A stretch of DNA of 64,000 nt from an uncultured Pseudoalteromonas sp. GTDB lineage: Bacteria; Pseudomonadota; Gammaproteobacteria; Enterobacterales; Alteromonadaceae. The first letter of the stretch is position 1. Each line of letters begins with the position of its first letter. The stretch is taken from assembly GCA_947493455.1 (NCBI GenBank), contig CANLRB010000017.1, positions 1 through 64,000 on the forward strand. The letters are read 5' to 3'. A model generated the notes under the pieces. The model searched no databases and was not told where the DNA came from. It saw nothing but the letters and a program-made list of their open reading frames with translations. A program made the translations under genes and the position numbers. Below are positions 47,188 to 56,114 of the stretch, piece by piece.

Positions 47188-49053
47188 TCATAGCTTACCA
47201 AAATTAAGTTCTAAACGAAGACCTAGTAGATAAATGATCGTTTTTTCTTCATCGGTGAGCACATGGTCGACCGCAACACAAAATTTGGCCGCATCTAGAA
47301 AGGCGGCTTTGTTTTTAGGTGCCAACTTGGCAATGATTTGCAGTTTTGTATGAGCGGTTTGTAAGTCAATTTCATTAATATCAAGTAACGCTAGATTTGG
47401 CATATTAAATGCGTTGCAGGTTTTGATAAACGCAGCTTCAGCCTCTTTATTGCTGTTGTGGCCGAGATGTGCGGTAATGCTGATCAGTAAATGCCATGCA
47501 TGTATGAGCGCTTTTTTATTAAACACCGGGGTGTTTAGAAGCCGAGTCCGCGTTCTTGTTTGATGATAGATCGATTCATAAATAAGCCACTGAGCTATTT
47601 GTGCTGTAAGTTGAACTCGATTTAATGGAGTTGAATTACAAGTTAAATTAAACAGATCAGTTAACAAAGTTTGCAATGCTCGTTGGCGCGCCGGCGCAAG
47701 GCAATGCAGCGTGTTGCATGCGACCTCAAGTAATTTAAATTTATCAACAAGGCTTAAACTTGCTTGCAGCAACTCAACACGATCAAGGTGGTGAATATCG
47801 ATATATGGATAATTAACGATTATTTGTAACTGTGTTTGTTGGGTTTCGTTGTTTTCACTCAGTAGCAATATGCTGAAAATGTTACACAATAAGCTTGGTT
47901 CATGGACTAATTGTGTTAGTTCATCATCAATTCCCTGAATTGATTGAATTTGGCGAATTGATGGTTGTGAGCTGGCTTCTGCTGTTTGATGCCGTTGAGC
48001 TGCGAGCTGCATTGTCATGTAATTGCTATGATTTGGTCGTTGTGACTGGGTGCTTTGACCTTGCCAATGGGGCTGTAACTTACGAATGCGCTGATGTATA
48101 TCGGGGTGAGTTGAAAACCAGCTTAACCATGGACTGCGAACATTAGTAAAAAATAAGTGACTGTACTGATGATAGTTTTTGAGTTGCACTTGTGGTTTGA
48201 CTCCTGCGACAACTTTTAAAGCCTCTGCCAGTGCTTGACTATTGCGATTAAATTGCACTGCGTTGGCATCAGCCAAAAACTCTCTGCGTCGACAAATGGC
48301 CGCCTTTATAAAATCGGCTAATAGAGTTCCAAAAAAACCGTATATGACAAATGCAATTCCAATAATGATTGATAGGCCGTCTTTGCTTTTGCTCTGTGCC
48401 GCTTTATGTATGAGTGACTCACCGATTAACCCAATAAAGCTAATAGCAAATGTTGCCGCCGCGAGTTTATTGTTTAGTTTAATATCTTGGTTGACAATAT
48501 GGCTCAATTCATGGGCCACAACTGCTTGTAACTCGTCACGGGTTAGCTTTTCTAGTGCACCACGGGTCACAGCAATGACTGCGCTTTTCTGATCATGCCC
48601 TGCAGCGAAGGCATTAACGCGACCTTGATTCAATTGAATATAAATCCGAGGCACAGAGGTGTGGGCTGCGATCGCCATTTCTTCAACAACATTAATTAGC
48701 TGGCGCTCAAGCGGATGGTAACTATTTGGTTGCACTAAAGTGGCACCAAGTTGTTGTGCAATAACATGCCCGCCTTGGCGAAGTTGTGCGTACTTATACG
48801 CAATCGCGCCCAACATAATGAGGCACGAAATAATACTGGAAGGCCAGTGCCATTGGTACGGGTTTTGTACTCGGAATTCGTCCCAGCCTTGATAGAGTAT
48901 TAGCGGCAGTTGTTCGAGTATTCTCACGTCAAATAACAGGCCAAAGAAGGCTTGAGTAATAAAGACAATAAGCGAAAAGGCCGCAATAAAAAGTACTACA
49001 AGTAACAGCGTAGTGCGTTTTGCCGCCTGCTGTTCGCCAAAGAAGTTTTTCAT
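47188..49053 (-). CDS. M48-family membrane metallopeptidase
   Basis: 621 residues. Two N-terminal TMs (about 14-38 and 70-88), a peptidase domain with the zinc motif VVAHELSHIVNQD (HExxH) and a distal ELADANAVQF-type segment (EFLADANAVQFNR) giving the third ligand, plus two internal TMs. The C-terminal about 300 residues are soluble and helical, unusual for HtpX and longer than the family. It is coupled by TAATG to the upstream LemA gene; LemA-M48 pairs are common and suggest envelope quality control. Confidence 0.88.
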   Translation of the reverse strand: MKNFFGEQQAAKRTTLLLVVLFIAAFSLIVFITQAFFGLLFDVRILEQLPLILYQGWDEFRVQNPYQWHWPSSIISCLIMLGAIAYKYAQLRQGGHVIAQQLGATLVQPNSYHPLERQLINVVEEMAIAAHTSVPRIYIQLNQGRVNAFAAGHDQKSAVIAVTRGALEKLTRDELQAVVAHELSHIVNQDIKLNNKLAAATFAISFIGLIGESLIHKAAQSKSKDGLSIIIGIAFVIYGFFGTLLADFIKAAICRRREFLADANAVQFNRNSQALAEALKVVAGVKPQVQLKNYHQYSHLFFTNVRSPWLSWFSTHPDIHQRIRKLQPHWQGQSTQSQRPNHSNYMTMQLAAQRHQTAEASSQPSIRQIQSIQGIDDELTQLVHEPSLLCNIFSILLLSENNETQQTQLQIIVNYPYIDIHHLDRVELLQASLSLVDKFKLLEVACNTLHCLAPARQRALQTLLTDLFNLTCNSTPLNRVQLTAQIAQWLIYESIYHQTRTRTRLLNTPVFNKKALIHAWHLLISITAHLGHNSNKEAEAAFIKTCNAFNMPNLALLDINEIDLQTAHTKLQIIAKLAPKNKAAFLDAAKFCVAVDHVLTDEEKTIIYLLGLRLELNFGKL

Positions 49054-49658
49054 TAAAATTTAACGCTAGGAGCTTCTTTTTTTACTGAATTAGCTTCAAG
49101 TTGAAGCATTGAGGCATCTTCAATATGACCCAATCGCTTAGCAAATATCAACTGAGGAAAACTTTGCTTATAGGTATTGTATTGCATCACTTCATCATTA
49201 TAGGCTTGCCGTGCAAATGCAATACGGTTCTCTGTGCTTGCAATTTCCTCAGAAAGTTGTGCAATTGTTTGATCTGCTTTGAGCTCTGGGTAGTCTTCAA
49301 TGGTCACTTGTAACTGGCCAAGTGCGGAAGCCAGTTTATTTTCAGCTCCAGCCAGCGCTTGCAGTGATTTAGCATTGACACCTTGTTGCTGGAGCGTCTG
49401 CAAACAACTGACAGCTTGGTTTCGCGCCATAGTTACATTTTCTAGTGTCGACTTTTCGTGTGTTAGGTAACCTTTACAGGTTTCGACTAAATTAGGGATT
49501 AAGTCGTGACGACGATGTAATTGAACATCAATTTGTGCAAATGCATTTTTAACTAAATTCTTATATTCAACGAGTTTATTAAATATCACTATCGCCAATA
49601 TTGCAATAACAGCGGCAACCGCAAGAAAGAACCATAAAAATTGTGCTGTCGAACTCAT
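49053..49658 (-). CDS. lemA: LemA family protein
   Basis: 201 residues. One N-terminal TM (about 5-27) and a cytoplasmic helical bundle with YKNLVKNAFAQIDVQLHRRH, DLIPNLVETCKGYL and ENRIAFARQAYNDEVMQYNT, all diagnostic for LemA. Bacterial LemA proteins are membrane proteins of poorly known function and are frequently encoded next to M48 peptidases, as here. Confidence 0.92.
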   Translation of the reverse strand: MSSTAQFLWFFLAVAAVIAILAIVIFNKLVEYKNLVKNAFAQIDVQLHRRHDLIPNLVETCKGYLTHEKSTLENVTMARNQAVSCLQTLQQQGVNAKSLQALAGAENKLASALGQLQVTIEDYPELKADQTIAQLSEEIASTENRIAFARQAYNDEVMQYNTYKQSFPQLIFAKRLGHIEDASMLQLEANSVKKEAPSVKF

Positions 49659-49769
49659 CGTGAATAATATCCCTATGTTTAAACTAGCTTTGATATCAAT
49701 GTATCAGCTTGAATTTGTAAAGCAAGGTCCATATATGTTTGCTATCATTATTTATTTTTGGGATCACTT

Positions 49770-50159
49770 ATGTCTGAGCATGAACAAGAATTAGCCACGG
49801 AAGTGTTATCTGTTCCACTATTTATGTTGGACGACACCCTGGAACAACGCGATATTGAACAACCCGATGCCATTATTAATATTCAATTGAATGAAAATTT
49901 AATGGCTGAACTATGTCAGAACCCAAGCGCTGAACAGCGTATCTGTTTGTATATCTCTGACTATGAGCTGGAAGTTATTAGCTCACAATTGTTTGCCGGC
50001 GAACGTCCTGACGTCGTTGAGCTTCATTTGAGTCAAGGGCCGTCGCTGTCGGTACTTTATACTTCAAAAGAGGATTCGATTCAGTTTGTTTCGCCTGAAC
50101 TTGAATTTATGCCTGAATTTGACTTAGGTATATCAGATGAGGAGCTTGAAGAGTCTTAA
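49770..50159 (+). CDS. Acidic cytoplasmic protein, unknown function
   Basis: 129 residues from the ATG at 49770, with GGGA upstream. Very acidic (many Glu/Asp), no TM or signal peptide, e.g. MSEHEQELATEVLSVPLF and FMPEFDLGISDEELEES. No motif or family recognised. It is divergent from lemA and followed by a 215-base A/T-rich gap. Confidence 0.6.
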   Translation: MSEHEQELATEVLSVPLFMLDDTLEQRDIEQPDAIINIQLNENLMAELCQNPSAEQRICLYISDYELEVISSQLFAGERPDVVELHLSQGPSLSVLYTSKEDSIQFVSPELEFMPEFDLGISDEELEES

Positions 50160-50374
50160 GTTATAAAAGTGTTTATAATAGATTTCGTGCTCACGGCGCT
50201 TATATAGTTAATTGGTGAAAATTTATTCTAGAAAATTTCTTTATAAATTTTCACTGTTTGCACACTTTTTGTTCCTAAATTGGCATTCTTTTATGTAAAT
50301 GAATTGATAACATTGGGCGTTTAATTGTATTATCTGTTCATTATTTAGCATCGCACTTTAGGTTGATAATAAAA

Positions 50375-50869
50375 ATGAGATTGCTGCTTTTTGTAATTTT
50401 CTTAATTCCATTTTTTGCTAACGCACAGAAAAGTCTTAATAAATGTATTAGTGTCACCGGCGAAGAACGCTTTACAACACGCAGTTGTGAGCGCGGTGAA
50501 CGTCAAGTTGTAATTAAAAAAACGCAATCGCTTGCTCAATTTGCGCAGAAGGCGAGTGAATCCGTTGGGGTTGTAAATCGAGGTCTAGATAATCGAGATC
50601 TTACTTTTTATTTGCAACAAAACTTCCCGCAAGCTGATTGGCCTGAAAATGTTGTTAGAAGCTTTTTAGAGCCGAAAGAGGCGGTTGTCGTTGTAAACAC
50701 ATTTCGCTTAAGAAAGCTTGAAGAAATTTGTTCCGCAACAATGAATTGGATTGATGCACATCCTCACAGTCGTTTTGATTTGCAATCAATGCGATTGGAA
50801 TTTAATACGGGTGAGTCATTTCGTTCTCGTTATGTAAAACAAGGGCGATGTGATTTTGAACTGCGTTAA
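50375..50869 (+). CDS. Secreted protein, DUF4124-like N-terminus
   Basis: 164 residues from the ATG at 50375. Signal peptide MRLLLFVIFLIPFFANAQ, then a short cysteine-containing segment (KCISVTGEERFTTRSCERGE) like the DUF4124 motif, and a C-terminal domain with EICSATMNWIDAHPHSRFDL and QGRCDFELR. The four cysteines suggest two disulfides in the periplasm. Function unknown. A strong terminator follows. Confidence 0.65.
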   Translation: MRLLLFVIFLIPFFANAQKSLNKCISVTGEERFTTRSCERGERQVVIKKTQSLAQFAQKASESVGVVNRGLDNRDLTFYLQQNFPQADWPENVVRSFLEPKEAVVVVNTFRLRKLEEICSATMNWIDAHPHSRFDLQSMRLEFNTGESFRSRYVKQGRCDFELR

Positions 50870-50885
50870 ATAGAATTGAATATTG

Positions 50886-50917
50886 AAAGGTCGCTTTTTA
50901 GCGACCTTTTTTATTTT
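50886..50917 (+). terminator. Rho-independent terminator
   Basis: Stem AAAGGTCGCT / AGCGACCTTT with a four-base loop, ending in a long T-rich tract, 17 bases after the stop codon. Confidence 0.92.
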
Positions 50918-50978
50918 TTAAACTAGTTGCAAATGCTAGTATTGCAGCACTAAATCAAATCGAGAGACCGAGAAAGTA

Positions 50979-51209
50979 ATGCCAGCAGATATTCAAAAAA
51001 TAGCCACTATGCTAGAGATGCAAAATGCAATGAATACAAAAGTTCACCCAGAATGGTTTAACCAAGGGTTTGAATGGTACCGCGCGATTTGGGTCGAGTG
51101 TGCTGAAATGCTTGACCATTACGGTTGGAAGTGGTGGAAAAAACAACAGCCGGATACTGAACAAGTTATTCTTGAGTTAGTCGACATTTCTCAAGAGCTA
51201 AAATCGTAG
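50979..51209 (+). pseudogene. Truncated all-alpha (dimeric) dUTPase gene
   Basis: 76 residues: ATMLEMQNAMNTKVHPEWFN, QGFEWYRAIWVECAEMLDHY and GWKWWKKQQPD followed by ELVDI. This is the N-terminal third of the all-alpha NTP-pyrophosphatase-type dUTPase (family length about 200 residues), including the E-C-A-E-M metal/substrate helix. After VDI the expected WHF continuation is replaced by SQELKS and a stop. The remaining two thirds are missing, and a trimeric dut gene lies 171 bases downstream. It looks broken by insertion or recombination at the left edge of the genomic island. Confidence 0.7.
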
Positions 51210-51339
51210 ATCTAGAATCATATATTTTTCAATCCCTTTATTCTTCAATAGTTAAAAGCAATTTCCCTTAAAAGCTAATCTATGATTTTCAATCTATGGT
51301 TTTTCTATGCTTTTTTAAAGAATTTGTGATTCTAGATCT
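51208..51339. repeat. 132-bp element with 13-bp inverted ends
   Basis: AGATCTAGAATCA (51208-51220) and its exact reverse complement TGATTCTAGATCT (51327-51339) enclose a 106-base A/T-rich spacer with repeats of AATCTATG. It starts at the stop codon of the truncated dUTPase and precedes dut. It may be a miniature inverted-repeat element or the scar of the island junction. Confidence 0.5.
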
Positions 51340-51380
51340 GAGATTTTGCCAAATAAAGAGAAACGTATTCGGAGTAAATT

Positions 51381-51836
51381 ATGAAACAAGTAGAAGTAAA
51401 AATATTAGACCCAAAAGTAGGAAATGAAATTCCTTTACCAACTTATGCAACTGACGGTTCAGCAGGTGTTGATTTACGTGCATGCATTGATGAGCCATTA
51501 ACTTTAGAACCCGGTCAAACAGAATTGATACCTACTGGTATTGCGATTCATATGAAGAGCAAAGATATAGCAGCAACAATTTTACCTCGTTCAGGCTTAG
51601 GCCATAAGCACGGTATTGTATTAGGTAACTTAGTTGGCTTAATTGACTCAGACTATCAAGGTCAGTTGTTTATATCATGCTGGAATAGAGGTAATGAAAC
51701 ATTCACCATTGAGCCTGCCGATAGAATTGCGCAGCTTATGTTTATCCCTGTTATTCAGCCAGAATTTCAGTTAGTTGAAGAGTTTGAGCAAAGTGAACGT
51801 GGCGAAGGTGGTTTTGGTCACTCAGGACGAAAATAG
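51381..51836 (+). CDS. dut: Trimeric dUTP diphosphatase (dUTPase)
   Basis: 151 residues with all five trimeric dUTPase motifs: [14 protein letters not shown] (I), PRSGLG (II), [10 protein letters not shown] (III), RIAQLMFIP (IV) and [11 protein letters not shown] (V, flexible C-terminus). It hydrolyses dUTP to dUMP and pyrophosphate, keeping uracil out of DNA. It is unrelated in fold to the truncated gene just upstream. GGAG ribosome binding site; a hairpin terminator follows. Confidence 0.97.
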   Translation: MKQVEVKILDPKVGNEIPLPTYATDGSAGVDLRACIDEPLTLEPGQTELIPTGIAIHMKSKDIAATILPRSGLGHKHGIVLGNLVGLIDSDYQGQLFISCWNRGNETFTIEPADRIAQLMFIPVIQPEFQLVEEFEQSERGEGGFGHSGRK

Positions 51837-51843
51837 TAAGTCA

Positions 51844-51880
51844 AATAAGCTAAGGTCTAAAATGATGGCCTTAGCTTATT
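51844..51880 (+). terminator. Terminator after dut
   Basis: Perfect 12-base stem AATAAGCTAAGG / CCTTAGCTTATT with a 13-base loop, seven bases after the dut stop. It may work in both directions toward the convergent gene. Confidence 0.85.
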
Positions 51881-51908
51881 ATCTTTGTCATACATTTCTA
51901 GACTGAAT

Positions 51909-52298
51909 CTAGTCAGCTTCGACCTCAGCCAGACCTAATAATTTATAATTATTGTGAATAAATCCCAAATCCAGCATATCTTTAACTTCAGTCGCTTGAT
52001 ACTTAGTAACGTCAAAACAGACTGAATTTTCAGCTCCATAGCGCCAAACATCAAAATAAAAATAATGACGGCATTTAAGCTCTTTTAGCCAGAGCAATTC
52101 ACTATAGCTGTCAACTTTTTCATAATCGTATAGCCCTAGCTCCAAGTATGCATAGACTTCCAAATCGTTATTAGAGTTATAATCAACTAAGCAAAAGTTA
52201 CTAGTCACACAGCATTGAGCCAGATAAGGAGCCCCTGCATTTCTGATTATTTCTAGAACTTCTTCGTGAGTCATACGTTTTCTAAAGATATTTTTCAT
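51909..52298 (-). CDS. Hypothetical protein in island
   Basis: 129 residues, soluble, aromatic and acidic: FRKRMTHEEVLEIIRNAGAP, YLAQCCVTSNFCLVDYNSNN and LELGLYDYEKVD. Three cysteines cluster at about residues 29-38. No TM, no recognisable domain. A lone gene within A/T-rich island DNA. Function unknown. Confidence 0.5.
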   Translation of the reverse strand: MKNIFRKRMTHEEVLEIIRNAGAPYLAQCCVTSNFCLVDYNSNNDLEVYAYLELGLYDYEKVDSYSELLWLKELKCRHYFYFDVWRYGAENSVCFDVTKYQATEVKDMLDLGFIHNNYKLLGLAEVEAD

Positions 52299-52463
52299 TA
52301 GTTACTCCGCTTCAACTACTTGCAATGAAAACTCTAATATAGTCAGTTTTAAAAAAACGCAGTAATTAAATTAAAGCTTTAGATATATGATTAAAATTAA
52401 TAACTAAAATAGAAAGCTGTATTATGGATGTACAACTAGTATTTGTATTTCCCTAAAAGGCAC

Positions 52464-53105
52464 CTATGGCTTTAGGGGAAGATCTGCCCAAGGAAGCCCA
52501 AATTCTTCGAGTTTATCGTGCTGAAAGATAATATTGACCATGAAAGGCATAAACATTTCGGTAAAGTTTTCTTTCATCACGACAGGAGCAAGGTTATCGC
52601 TGAGCTCTTCTTTTGCATCTTTATACAGATAGTAACTTTTGCCTGTTTTTTCGATCCAGATATAGTAGTTTTCAAACTCTTCGATGCCATTTAGTTTAGT
52701 GATCCCATCTGAAATTTCACATTTTCCTACTTCCTCCCATGAGGCTAATAATTTCAGTCTTGCTGGAGTTTTACCTTGAGCTTTAAATGATAAAATTGCC
52801 CAACTGTTCGGGACTAGTTGATTCACTAAGTTTAATTCGATGTAATAACTTTCTCTATATGGCTGTTTCCCTAGCGATAGCCGCTCAACCCCATCCATAC
52901 CGTCTTGGATAAAGATATATTTACAGAAGTCCATACACTCCTTTACATTGCCAGCCCCATCAAACATCTTTTCATTTATTTCATCAAGATACTTCTTTAT
53001 TCCTGCAAATAATTTCAAACCAGACGCTGCGTTTATTTTCATTTTTTTAGCTGCGTACTCAGCTAGTTCTAAAACAATATCTATCGACTTACCCGTAAAC
53101 TTCAT
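52464..53105 (-). CDS. Hypothetical protein divergent from XRE regulator
   Basis: 213 residues from MKFTGKSIDIVLELAEYAAK, chosen over an ATG two codons upstream because AAGGTGG lies well spaced before it. Mostly helical and charged, no TM, with a C-terminal FTEMFMPFMVNIIFQHDK. It shares a 100-base divergent promoter region with the XRE gene, which contains two palindromic operators. It is therefore the likely regulated partner of that repressor, but I do not recognise a toxin or enzyme motif. Confidence 0.55.
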   Translation of the reverse strand: MKFTGKSIDIVLELAEYAAKKMKINAASGLKLFAGIKKYLDEINEKMFDGAGNVKECMDFCKYIFIQDGMDGVERLSLGKQPYRESYYIELNLVNQLVPNSWAILSFKAQGKTPARLKLLASWEEVGKCEISDGITKLNGIEEFENYYIWIEKTGKSYYLYKDAKEELSDNLAPVVMKENFTEMFMPFMVNIIFQHDKLEEFGLPWADLPLKP

Positions 53106-53153
53106 ATACAAACCACCTTAATGTCAATTTGATTAATTATTGATATAATAAAC

Positions 53154-53204
53154 GGCACTAATACAGTGCCTTAATACAATATACACTGGCACCGATATAG
53201 TGCC
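53154..53204. promoter_or_regulatory. Twin 17-bp operators in XRE divergent promoter
   Basis: GGCACTAATACAGTGCC (53154-53170) and GGCACCGATATAGTGCC (53188-53204) are palindromes of the form GGCAC-N7-GTGCC, spaced 34 bases (about three helical turns). A TATAAT at 53144-53149 lies just before the first; the second ends directly at the AAGGAG ribosome binding site of the XRE gene. They are probable binding sites for the XRE protein itself. Confidence 0.7.
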
Positions 53205-53213
53205 AAGGAGAAT

Positions 53214-53459
53214 ATGAAAATGATTAAAAATTTAGATGACCCACGGTATAAAGCGCTAATTGAGTGGCTGAAATCCACTCGAATTGAGAAAGGTTTAAGT
53301 GTACGTGACTTAGGTAAATTGTTAGATGAACCCCATCAATTTGTCGTTAAGATAGAGACATACGAAAGGAAGTTGAACGTACTAGAATACGTTCAATATT
53401 GTGAGTCTCTTAAGATTTCCCCTTCCGACGGGTTAGCCCTAATAACAAATGGTGCTTAA
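53214..53459 (+). CDS. XRE-family HTH regulator
   Basis: 81 residues with an N-terminal helix-turn-helix: RIEKGLSVRDLGKLLDEPHQ, FVVKIETYERKLNVLEYVQY. The pattern is that of a Cro/C1-type regulator without a C-terminal domain, as in restriction-control and small toxin-antitoxin regulators. AAGGAG ribosome binding site. Autoregulation by the two adjacent palindromes is likely. It converges on the next gene with a one-base gap. Confidence 0.85.
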   Translation: MKMIKNLDDPRYKALIEWLKSTRIEKGLSVRDLGKLLDEPHQFVVKIETYERKLNVLEYVQYCESLKISPSDGLALITNGA

Positions 53460-53460
53460 C

Positions 53461-55026
53461 TTATGGCGGTGTTGGAGAAACTGCTTTATTTTTTTTAGGT
53501 GTTTTTACAGGAGTGACTACTTTTGGCGGGGTAACTTTTGTTTTGGGGCTCTTTGTGCTGCTAGGGGGGATTGGTGCATCAGCTTCAAAAACTTTATTAG
53601 CGACCCCAAAAGATAAAATTAAACTTACTAATAAACCAACCCACCAAGAAGCATATCTTTTCAGTTGCCCTATTAAATAAACTTTATTTTTGGTTATCAC
53701 AGGATCAACAATATCATTGATTTCTGACTCCATGATAATTTTGTCATAGTTAAGAATTAGAATATCTTTTATTGTGGATGAGGCGCTTTCAAATCGCTTT
53801 ATGGTTTCTTTATATGACATAGTAAGCCATAAAGCCGAAATCAAAGATAAAATCAGCACAATAGCAAAATAGCCATCAGAAAATACAGTTTGATATCCGT
53901 TATCTTTCAATCCATTTACTAATACCACTGTTAGCAAAAAAGTTAACAATACAAGAACATTATTTTTCAGTGACTCTAATAGGTCATCTGCCATATTATA
54001 TGTCTTAGCTGTTGCATCAATAATAAACTCACCAATTTTATTTTTTACTTCCAAGTAACTTTGAAGGTTATCTTTTAAATAAACTTGGTAATTAGATCGA
54101 ATCGCTTCCCATGCCTCATTATCAAACTTGATATTCCCACTTTCATTGAGGTGAATAGAGAGTACATTTCGGACTAAACCTAATTTATCTACACTATTCC
54201 CACCTTCATATGTCCAAGCATAAATTTTATGAAGCAAATCATTAACATAGGATAATTTATCTAAAGGGTTTCCTTCACAATAAATTGTTTTGTAGCCATT
54301 AATTTTATATGAAAGTAAATTGTCAGCACTAAATTCTGTAAAATTTGAGATAAATATTAAACTCAATGCACCTGAAATTTCATCAAATAAGCGATTAATT
54401 TCTCTTACATCAGAATCAACTAAAAGATAAAAATCGCTAGGGAGTACTTTTAAATCAATATTACCGAATGCACTATTTTCATGGAACATCTGTAAATTGG
54501 CTTGGCGCTTTTTAGGAAGTAGCTCTTTAAAAGAGTCAGGGTAGTGACCTGATTGATAAAAAAGAATTCCATTTGAATAAAATGTATTTATTGTTGAAAA
54601 AACCTCAAAAACTATTTTATTTTCGAATTTTTTTGAGAATGTAGTAATAAGGTTTAAGGGCTTCTCTTTACTTAAATACTCAGCAAAGTGCTCTAAAAAA
54701 TAAATAGAAATTTCAGAATCATTTTTACATTTAGTTATTTTAAGGTCGATATCAAACGTGTCTTCATCGTCATTATCATTTATATGCTCAGTCAGAAGAT
54801 CGTAACTTTGCCTTGACGTGTTTGATACACTTACATGATTGCCACATATATCAAGAAATAACTCAAACTTATCTCTTTCGGAAATAGTTTTAAGCTCATC
54901 AAATAACTTAAAGATAAACTCTGATATTTGACAATCTGGCTTCCCTTTAATTGTTAAGTTATCCAACGTTTCATTAATTGCGACAGAAGACACTGTAGAG
55001 TTAGTTTTAAAGAACTCAGCTAACAT
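53461..55026 (-). CDS. Three-TM membrane protein of candidate defence operon
   Basis: 521 residues. A large cytoplasmic N-terminal region (1-350) without recognised motifs, then TM segments at about 355-372 (VLVLLTFLLTVVLVNG), 387-403 (FAIVLILSLISALWLT) and 459-476 (ASWWVGLLVSLILSFG). A low-complexity Pro/Lys/Thr-rich tail (about 485-521) ends the protein. Last gene of the WYL-nuclease operon, two bases after the preceding stop. A membrane effector or anchor is possible, as in abortive-infection systems. No family recognised. Confidence 0.6.
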   Translation of the reverse strand: MLAEFFKTNSTVSSVAINETLDNLTIKGKPDCQISEFIFKLFDELKTISERDKFELFLDICGNHVSVSNTSRQSYDLLTEHINDNDDEDTFDIDLKITKCKNDSEISIYFLEHFAEYLSKEKPLNLITTFSKKFENKIVFEVFSTINTFYSNGILFYQSGHYPDSFKELLPKKRQANLQMFHENSAFGNIDLKVLPSDFYLLVDSDVREINRLFDEISGALSLIFISNFTEFSADNLLSYKINGYKTIYCEGNPLDKLSYVNDLLHKIYAWTYEGGNSVDKLGLVRNVLSIHLNESGNIKFDNEAWEAIRSNYQVYLKDNLQSYLEVKNKIGEFIIDATAKTYNMADDLLESLKNNVLVLLTFLLTVVLVNGLKDNGYQTVFSDGYFAIVLILSLISALWLTMSYKETIKRFESASSTIKDILILNYDKIIMESEINDIVDPVITKNKVYLIGQLKRYASWWVGLLVSLILSFGVANKVFEADAPIPPSSTKSPKTKVTPPKVVTPVKTPKKNKAVSPTPP

Positions 55027-55028
55027 GT

Positions 55029-56114
55029 CTACAACTCTCTAGCTTTTTCACTAAATCTATCAAAGCCTTCGGTAGATTCAATTACGACTAACTTTCGGCC
55101 ACATGTGGTTTGTTCTGACCAAACTTTATCGCTAATATTTTCAATTCCGTCTTCAATGGTGATTGATATCTCTTTAGATAAATCATATTTAGTTTTTCTA
55201 AATGGAACCTCTGAAGGGACTAAATTAAAGTGAGTATCAAATCCTTTTTTCTCAGGGAGATCTTTTAATTTATTTACTAAGTCAGGTAATTTATCTTTTA
55301 AATTAGCGTCTACAGGCTCATAGTTAGTTAAATTCTCATCAATAAACTCATCGTATTTTAGCTCTCCTTTTTGCTTAAATGATGAGATTGCTGAATTTCT
55401 TATAATGGTATGATCAGCGGGATGTTCCGCTTTGATTTTATTAATAACTTTCAACACCTCTTTTGAAGCAATTCGAGTGTTATGAGCATCGTTTCTTAAC
55501 TCTTTTAATTCTAAAAATTCACTCCACCAGTATGTTGATGGCTTAGAGTTTGTATCAAATACAAATACTGTAGCTGGTTGATTGTTGGCATCAAATGTTA
55601 CTTTACATGCCTTATAAACTTTATTTGCTATTGATATGCCAATTTTCTTTTTAAAATCAACTTCATCTAAGAATGTTTGATGTTCTATTTTTACGCCTAA
55701 ATATGAGATAGAACCATTGTCACGGTACAAAAACTGCAAAAAGCTTCCCTTTTTTACATGACCATCACCTGATGGACTTAAGTGACCATATTTATCATCT
55801 GTATTTATTTCCTTCTCAAGTAGCCTTTGTGCAAGATTAGATGAAATGGTATTACTCTGAAGATCTTGATTTTGAGTATATGACGTTAGAGCTGTGAAAA
55901 ATTCTGTTGTTTCTCTTAAGAAACCATAAGCTCGCTTCTGTTCTTTATTTTGTATTTCTTTTAGAAGGTCATCAAGATAGCCTTCTAAGTCAGTCTGTTG
56001 CCCTGACATTGGAATAGCTGTCAGTGCTTTTGATTCAACATCTATTTGGTGTAAAACTGTGCTGACTATTCTACCATCAGTGTTTGGTGACTCTTGTATT
56101 GCAACTGCTTCCAT
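55029..56114 (-). CDS. Unknown protein, possibly NA37/YejK-like
   Basis: 361 residues, no TM. The segment YRDNGSISYLGVKIEHQTFL, then VYKACKVTFDANNQPATVFV, WWSEFLELKEL and a C-terminal EISITIEDGIENISDKVW have the order and secondary structure of the nucleoid-associated protein family NA37 (E. coli YejK), but similarity is too weak to be sure. If right, it binds DNA beside the nuclease subunit. It shares one base with the preceding stop (TAATG), indicating tight co-expression. Confidence 0.5.
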   Translation of the reverse strand: MEAVAIQESPNTDGRIVSTVLHQIDVESKALTAIPMSGQQTDLEGYLDDLLKEIQNKEQKRAYGFLRETTEFFTALTSYTQNQDLQSNTISSNLAQRLLEKEINTDDKYGHLSPSGDGHVKKGSFLQFLYRDNGSISYLGVKIEHQTFLDEVDFKKKIGISIANKVYKACKVTFDANNQPATVFVFDTNSKPSTYWWSEFLELKELRNDAHNTRIASKEVLKVINKIKAEHPADHTIIRNSAISSFKQKGELKYDEFIDENLTNYEPVDANLKDKLPDLVNKLKDLPEKKGFDTHFNLVPSEVPFRKTKYDLSKEISITIEDGIENISDKVWSEQTTCGRKLVVIESTEGFDRFSEKAREL

